Assembly: GCF_004000785.1 (NCBI RefSeq)
Contig: NZ_BILX01000022.1
Span: forward strand, 1 to 64,000
Length of the DNA stretch: 64,000 bases
Reading direction: 5' to 3'
From: Paenibacillus ehimensis NBRC 15659
GTDB lineage: Bacteria > Bacillota > Bacilli > Paenibacillales > NBRC-103111
Shown one piece after another: positions 60,483 through 64,000 of this stretch. The number at the start of each line of letters is the position of its first letter. The stretch's first letter is position 1. The notes under the pieces are model-generated. The model did not search any database and was not told where the DNA came from. It was given only the letters and a program-made list of their open reading frames with translations. Made by a program: the position numbers and the translations under genes.

Positions 60483-61120
60483 GCTTTAAAACGGCATTTC
60501 AACAGATAAACCTCGTCGTATGTTTTGATTAATTGTTCAGGGTCTGGTTTGAATATCATCACGCCCTGCTCCTTCTTTCGTATGATCGCGCTTAAGGTCA
60601 TGGGCTCGTCCGGTACGATCATCTCTTGACTGCCAATGATCGAGCCCGACATGGAGGAAATATAGGCTTCTTTAGGTATGGAACCCTTACTGGAAGAGAA
60701 GCTGCCTCCGTCCCGCACCGAAACAATCCACATTTGCTCCTTATCGTTTACGTTGGTCAGGCTCCAGTACAGCTTATTCTCACGCTTGGGCCTGATACTT
60801 GTCCCCATCGATGCCATAGTTTCCTTAAACGCTCCGTTCACGTAATGCTCCACCCAGCAATCGATCTGGGTCATACTCTCGTCATCCGTTTGAAACTGAT
60901 AAATAAATAAATTGTCCGTACCTGCTGCGCTTTGGATCGACGTATATTCGCCATCCGTCATTGGAATATAGCTTATCGTATTTGCTTTTTCAGTCGGAGA
61001 AGCATTGGCATTCGGGCTTGTATTCGCCGGCTTCGCAGGCTGCCTCTTCGGTGTGTCATGCCAGATCCCGGCCGCAAAGGCAAGCGCAAACAAACAGGCG
61101 AGCATTACTTTTATTTTCAT
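60479..61120 (-). CDS. Hypothetical exported/membrane-anchored 213-residue protein
   Basis: N-terminal hydrophobic segment (MKIKVMLACLFALAFAAGIW) works as a signal peptide or anchor; there is a Cys at residue 10 but no proper lipobox. A Pro/Asn/Thr-rich linker to about residue 45 is followed by a beta-rich domain (DNLFIYQFQTDDE, LYWSLTNVNDKEQMWIVSVR). GGAGG lies 10 bases before the ATG at 61120; an upstream in-frame start lacks one. Unknown role outside the membrane. Confidence 0.7.
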   Translation of the reverse strand: MKIKVMLACLFALAFAAGIWHDTPKRQPAKPANTSPNANASPTEKANTISYIPMTDGEYTSIQSAAGTDNLFIYQFQTDDESMTQIDCWVEHYVNGAFKETMASMGTSIRPKRENKLYWSLTNVNDKEQMWIVSVRDGGSFSSSKGSIPKEAYISSMSGSIIGSQEMIVPDEPMTLSAIIRKKEQGVMIFKPDPEQLIKTYDEVYLLKCRFKA

Positions 61121-61324
61121 AAAGATAAGACCTCCAAAAATGTACTTGAAAACGGAACGTTCCAGCACCAATATACCACGATTTGGTTATTTGTACCAAT
61201 TGTGCAGCAAGTCGCTTGCCGGCTTGAATTAAAGACAATTTAAAGATTTGTCTCTAAATATCCGGTAGCGCTATGATGATATTGAAATCGTTATCAATCG
61301 TGAAGAAGGGAGCTGTCTTGTACG

Positions 61325-62341
61325 ATGAGAACTGTGGAGGAACTGGAGCACAAGCTCGCCGAGCCGTCGCCTGCCTTGGTGCAGGAGATGAAGTCGCTGG
61401 AGGGAGACATCATGCTGCTTGGGGTGGGTGGCAAAATGGGACCGAGTCTCGCGAAGCTGGCGATCAACGCGATCCGGGAATCGGGGGTCGAGCGTAAAGT
61501 TTACGGCGTGTCGAGATTTTCCGAGCAAGGGCTGAAGGAAGAGCTGGAGAGCTTCGGCGTCGAAACGATTGCGTGTGATCTGCTGAACGATGAGCAGCTG
61601 CAAAAGCTGCCTGACGTGAAAAATGTCGTCTATATGGCCGGTACGAAATTCGGCACCACCGGCAGAGAATATTTTACATGGGCGATGAACGCTTATTTGC
61701 CGGGCCGCGTGGCGGAGAAGTTCCGCAATTCCCGGATCGTCGTATTCTCCACCGGCAACGTCTACCCGTTGACTCCTGTCATACAGGGGGGAGCGGCCGA
61801 ATCGACAGCTCCGTCGCCGGTCGGCGAGTACGGACAGTCGTGTCTCGGGCGGGAGCGGGTGTTCGAGCATTTTTCCCATCAATACGGAACGCCGGTTTTG
61901 ATCTACCGTCTCAATTATGCGATCGATCTGCGGTACGGGGTGCTGCTGGAAATTGCAAAATCGGTAAAGGAAGGCCGGCCGATCGACGTGTCGATGGGGC
62001 ATTTCAACTGCATCTGGCAGGGCGACGCCAACGAAATTGCGCTTCGTTCGCTGCTGCGCTGCAAGCAAGGGGCGGAGGTGCTGAACGTGACCGGTCCGGA
62101 GACGGTATCGATCCGGTATGCGGCCGCGGAGCTCGCGAAGCGGCTCGGGACGGAAGCGGTGTTCACCGGCCAAGAGGCGGACACGGCGCTCCTCAGCAAT
62201 GCGTCGAAATGCATGCAGCTGTTCGGGTATCCGCGGGTGTCGCTTTTGCAAATGATCGATTGGGTGGCCGACTGGGTGCTGCACGAAGGCAAAACGATCA
62301 ACAAGCCGACGCATTTTCAGGAAAGGGAGGGGAAGTTTTAA
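61325..62341 (+). CDS. NAD-dependent epimerase/dehydratase-like protein lacking the catalytic Lys
   Basis: 338 residues, extended-SDR shape. The cofactor loop is LLGVGGKMGPSLAKLA (GxxGxxG-like GVGGKMG) near residue 33, followed by FSTGNVYPLTP and the active-site helix EYGQSCLGRERVFEHF. Catalytic Tyr169 is there, but the Lys four residues later is Cys173. The C-terminal half (TGPETVSIRYAAAELAKRLG) fits sugar epimerases. First gene of an operon; the aldolase gene follows after 3 bases. It may act as a sugar or sugar-acid oxidoreductase with changed chemistry. Confidence 0.82.
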   Translation: MRTVEELEHKLAEPSPALVQEMKSLEGDIMLLGVGGKMGPSLAKLAINAIRESGVERKVYGVSRFSEQGLKEELESFGVETIACDLLNDEQLQKLPDVKNVVYMAGTKFGTTGREYFTWAMNAYLPGRVAEKFRNSRIVVFSTGNVYPLTPVIQGGAAESTAPSPVGEYGQSCLGRERVFEHFSHQYGTPVLIYRLNYAIDLRYGVLLEIAKSVKEGRPIDVSMGHFNCIWQGDANEIALRSLLRCKQGAEVLNVTGPETVSIRYAAAELAKRLGTEAVFTGQEADTALLSNASKCMQLFGYPRVSLLQMIDWVADWVLHEGKTINKPTHFQEREGKF

Positions 62342-62344
62342 CGT

Positions 62345-63412
62345 ATGGACGGCAGAAAACAATTGACGCCGGAGCAACTCCGGGCGCTTCATGAAGGGCT
62401 GGTCATACCGGCTCACCCGCTTGCGCTGGACGAACAGCGTCGGCTCGACGAGCGCAGCCAGCGCGCTTTAACCCGCTATTATATAGCCTCCGGCGCCGGA
62501 GGCGTCGCGGTGGGCGTGCATTCGACGCAATTTGAAATTCGCGATCCGCAGTTCAACTTGTTCGAGAAGGTGCTGCGGATGGCTTCCGAGGAGGTCGACC
62601 GGGCCAATATCGCGCGTCCGTTCCTGAAAATCGCCGGCATTTGCGGCCCGACCGAGCAGGCGCTGAACGAAGCGGAGACGGCGATCGGACTCGGGTATGA
62701 CGCAGGGCTGTTAAGCATGGGCGGGCTGCAAAGCTTAAGCGAGGCGCAAATCCTCGAACGCACGGCGCGGATCGCCGAAAAGATGCCGGTTGTCGGCTTT
62801 TATTTGCAGCCTTCGGTCGGCGGGAAGGTATTCAGCTTCGACTTTTGGAAGGAGTTCGCCACCATCCCCGGCATCGTGGCGATCAAAATGGCGCCGTTCA
62901 ACCGGTACCAAACGATCGACGTGGCGCGGGCTGTCTGCTATTCGCCGCGGCGCGACGAGATTGCGCTGTACACCGGCAACGACGATAACATCGTGAACGA
63001 TCTGCTGACCGTATACCGCTTTATGGTCGACGGCAAGCCCGTGGAAAAGCGGATTGTCGGCGGGCTGCTCGGACATTGGGCGGTTTGGACGCGCAAAGCC
63101 GTCGAACTGCTTGAAGAGATCAAGCAAGTGCGGCAATCGGGTACGATCGGCAGCGAGTGGCTGACCCGGAACGTGACGGTGACCGATGCGAACGCGGCGT
63201 TTTTCGATCCGGCGCACGGGTTTGCCGGCTGCATCCCGGGCATTCACGAAGTGCTCCGCCGTCAAGGGCTGATGCAAGGCGTCTGGTGCTTGAACCCTCA
63301 CGAAACGCTGTCCCCGGGACAGGCTGAGGAGATCGACCGCGTGTACCGGGACTATCCGGAATTGAACGACGATGCGTTCGTCCGCGAGCATGTGGCGTCC
63401 TGGATGGCTTGA
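62345..63412 (+). CDS. Dihydrodipicolinate synthase-family aldolase/lyase
   Basis: 355 residues, a little longer than DapA (about 295). TIM barrel with Schiff-base Lys181 in IVAIKMAPFNRY, Tyr153 in VVGFYLQPSVGG and the early ASGAGGVAVGVHSTQF loop in place of the DapA GTTGE loop. Such members catalyse aldol cleavage or dehydration of sugar-acid-derived keto acids. ATG lies 3 bases after the previous stop, with GGGAGGGG inside that gene, so translation is coupled. DapA itself is unlikely. Confidence 0.85.
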   Translation: MDGRKQLTPEQLRALHEGLVIPAHPLALDEQRRLDERSQRALTRYYIASGAGGVAVGVHSTQFEIRDPQFNLFEKVLRMASEEVDRANIARPFLKIAGICGPTEQALNEAETAIGLGYDAGLLSMGGLQSLSEAQILERTARIAEKMPVVGFYLQPSVGGKVFSFDFWKEFATIPGIVAIKMAPFNRYQTIDVARAVCYSPRRDEIALYTGNDDNIVNDLLTVYRFMVDGKPVEKRIVGGLLGHWAVWTRKAVELLEEIKQVRQSGTIGSEWLTRNVTVTDANAAFFDPAHGFAGCIPGIHEVLRRQGLMQGVWCLNPHETLSPGQAEEIDRVYRDYPELNDDAFVREHVASWMA

Positions 63413-63513
63413 GTAAGTTGAGTAAGCTAAGCCGGAGCCGCGGGCGAAGCTTGGAAGGAGATGCGCACGATGCATTTCCAAAAACGTATTTTCCAGGAAA
63501 AGGGGGTGAACGA

Positions 63514-64000
63514 ATGAATCCGAGCATGGAGGAAGGCCAAGAACTGCTGGCGGCCGCAGACCGGCTTGCGGACTCGCTGGTTGCGTTTCGCCGCGACCTG
63601 CACGCCGAGCCCGAGCTGAGTCTCGACGAGCGGGAAACGTCCCGCAAGGTCGCGGAGCAGTTGACCGGGCTCGGGCTTGAGGTGCGGACCGGCGTCGGCG
63701 GCTACGGCGTGACGGCCGAGCTTCACGGCCGCGGACCCGGGCCCGTCATTGCGCTGCGCGCCGATATGGATGCGCTGCCGGTGACGGAAGAGACCGGCCT
63801 GCCGTTCGCCTCGCGCCGCCCGGGTGTCATGCACGCCTGCGGCCACGACGGGCATACGGCGATGCTGCTCGGCGCGGCCCGGCTGCTCGCGGAGCGCCGG
63901 GAACGATTGAACGGCAGCGTGCGGTTCCTGTTCCAAGCGGCGGAGGAGATCAACGCAGGCGCCAAAGCGATGATCGCGGACGGCGTGCTGGACGGCGTCT
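63514..64000 (+). CDS. M20D amidohydrolase, N-terminal part
   Basis: The first 162 residues are inside the window; the gene runs off the right edge. Motifs of M20 peptidases of the hippurate/IAA-amino acid hydrolase group: FRRDLHAEPELSLDE, ALRADMDALPVTEETGLPFAS (quoted over two pieces), HACGHDGHTAML with metal ligands, and FLFQAAEEINAGAK with the catalytic Glu pair. It hydrolyses N-acyl or N-carbamoyl amino acids. AGGGGGTG lies 6 bases before the ATG. It follows the epimerase-aldolase pair after 101 bases, probably in the same operon. Confidence 0.88.
   Translation, partial: MNPSMEEGQELLAAADRLADSLVAFRRDLHAEPELSLDERETSRKVAEQLTGLGLEVRTGVGGYGVTAELHGRGPGPVIALRADMDALPVTEETGLPFASRRPGVMHACGHDGHTAMLLGAARLLAERRERLNGSVRFLFQAAEEINAGAKAMIADGVLDGV

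Noticed and set aside
61271-62416. 381-codon minus-strand frame opposite the epimerase-like gene
   Set aside because: Antisense shadow in a GC-rich gene; the plus-strand frame has clear cofactor motifs.
1-64000. CRISPR arrays, tRNA/rRNA genes, T-boxes or known riboswitches
   Set aside because: I looked for regular direct repeats, CCA-ending cloverleaf patterns and conserved riboswitch cores in the gaps and found none. Reading by eye cannot exclude a diverged one.

Overview
The window looks like chromosomal DNA of a spore-forming, moderately GC-rich Firmicute, most probably Paenibacillus or a close relative. This is inferred from a Spo0E-type phosphatase gene, LplABC/YtcP-type importers with YesM/YesN two-component pairs, an AdeR/ald alanine module, NfeD-flotillin behind a sigma-W-like promoter, strong AGGAGG ribosome sites and GTG/TTG starts. 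No tRNA, rRNA, CRISPR array or prophage was seen.

Layout. 1-7.6 kb: end of a sulfonate-type ABC ATPase gene, an MFS exporter, a polar amino acid ABC importer (SBP, permease, ATPase with a CTG start) convergent with an M20 amidohydrolase, then three very small genes (one Spo0E-like) and an orphan PhnC-like ATPase. 7.7-9.7 kb: YpdA-type flavoprotein and an AraC/cupin regulator. 9.8-24.5 kb: a glycan locus with GH31 alpha-xylosidase, YesMN-type sensor/regulator, LplB/YtcP/LplA importer, GH95 alpha-L-fucosidase, GH42 beta-galactosidase and FucU fucose mutarotase. Together these would strip the Fuc-Gal-Xyl side chain of fucosylated xyloglucan oligosaccharides. 24.5-27.6 kb: a phosphodiester glycosidase, then an AT-richer decayed stretch with an IS1595 remnant and a LysR/MFS divergent pair that lost both N-termini. 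27.6-35.5 kb: NfeD-flotillin, MATE exporter, ABC-F protein behind an attenuator-like leader, and an MFS exporter with its TetR repressor and two matching operators. 35.7-41.4 kb: tricarboxylate transporter TctCBA with a CitS/CitT-like two-component system and cre-like boxes. 41.4-46.7 kb: uridine kinase, an SDR, and a 900-residue cytoplasmic fusion of a trypsin-like protease, an EEP nuclease and an endonuclease I domain, followed by small unknown genes. 46.9-49.9 kb: iron alcohol dehydrogenase, MFS, Cys-rich protein. 50-57 kb: alanine module (alr, ald, APC permease, AdeR-like activator) and an NhaC antiporter. 57-64 kb: GNAT, MBL hydrolase, PrmC-like methyltransferase, small unknowns, and a catabolic operon (epimerase-like protein, DHDPS-like aldolase, M20 hydrolase cut by the window end).

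The strongest candidate for something undescribed is the protease-nuclease-nuclease fusion at 43009-45711, in which the catalytic residues of all three domains are present. It looks like a one-gene conflict (defence or suicide) effector, though that role is inferred. The fucosylated-xyloglucan side-chain locus and the ABC-F leader are the next most interesting.
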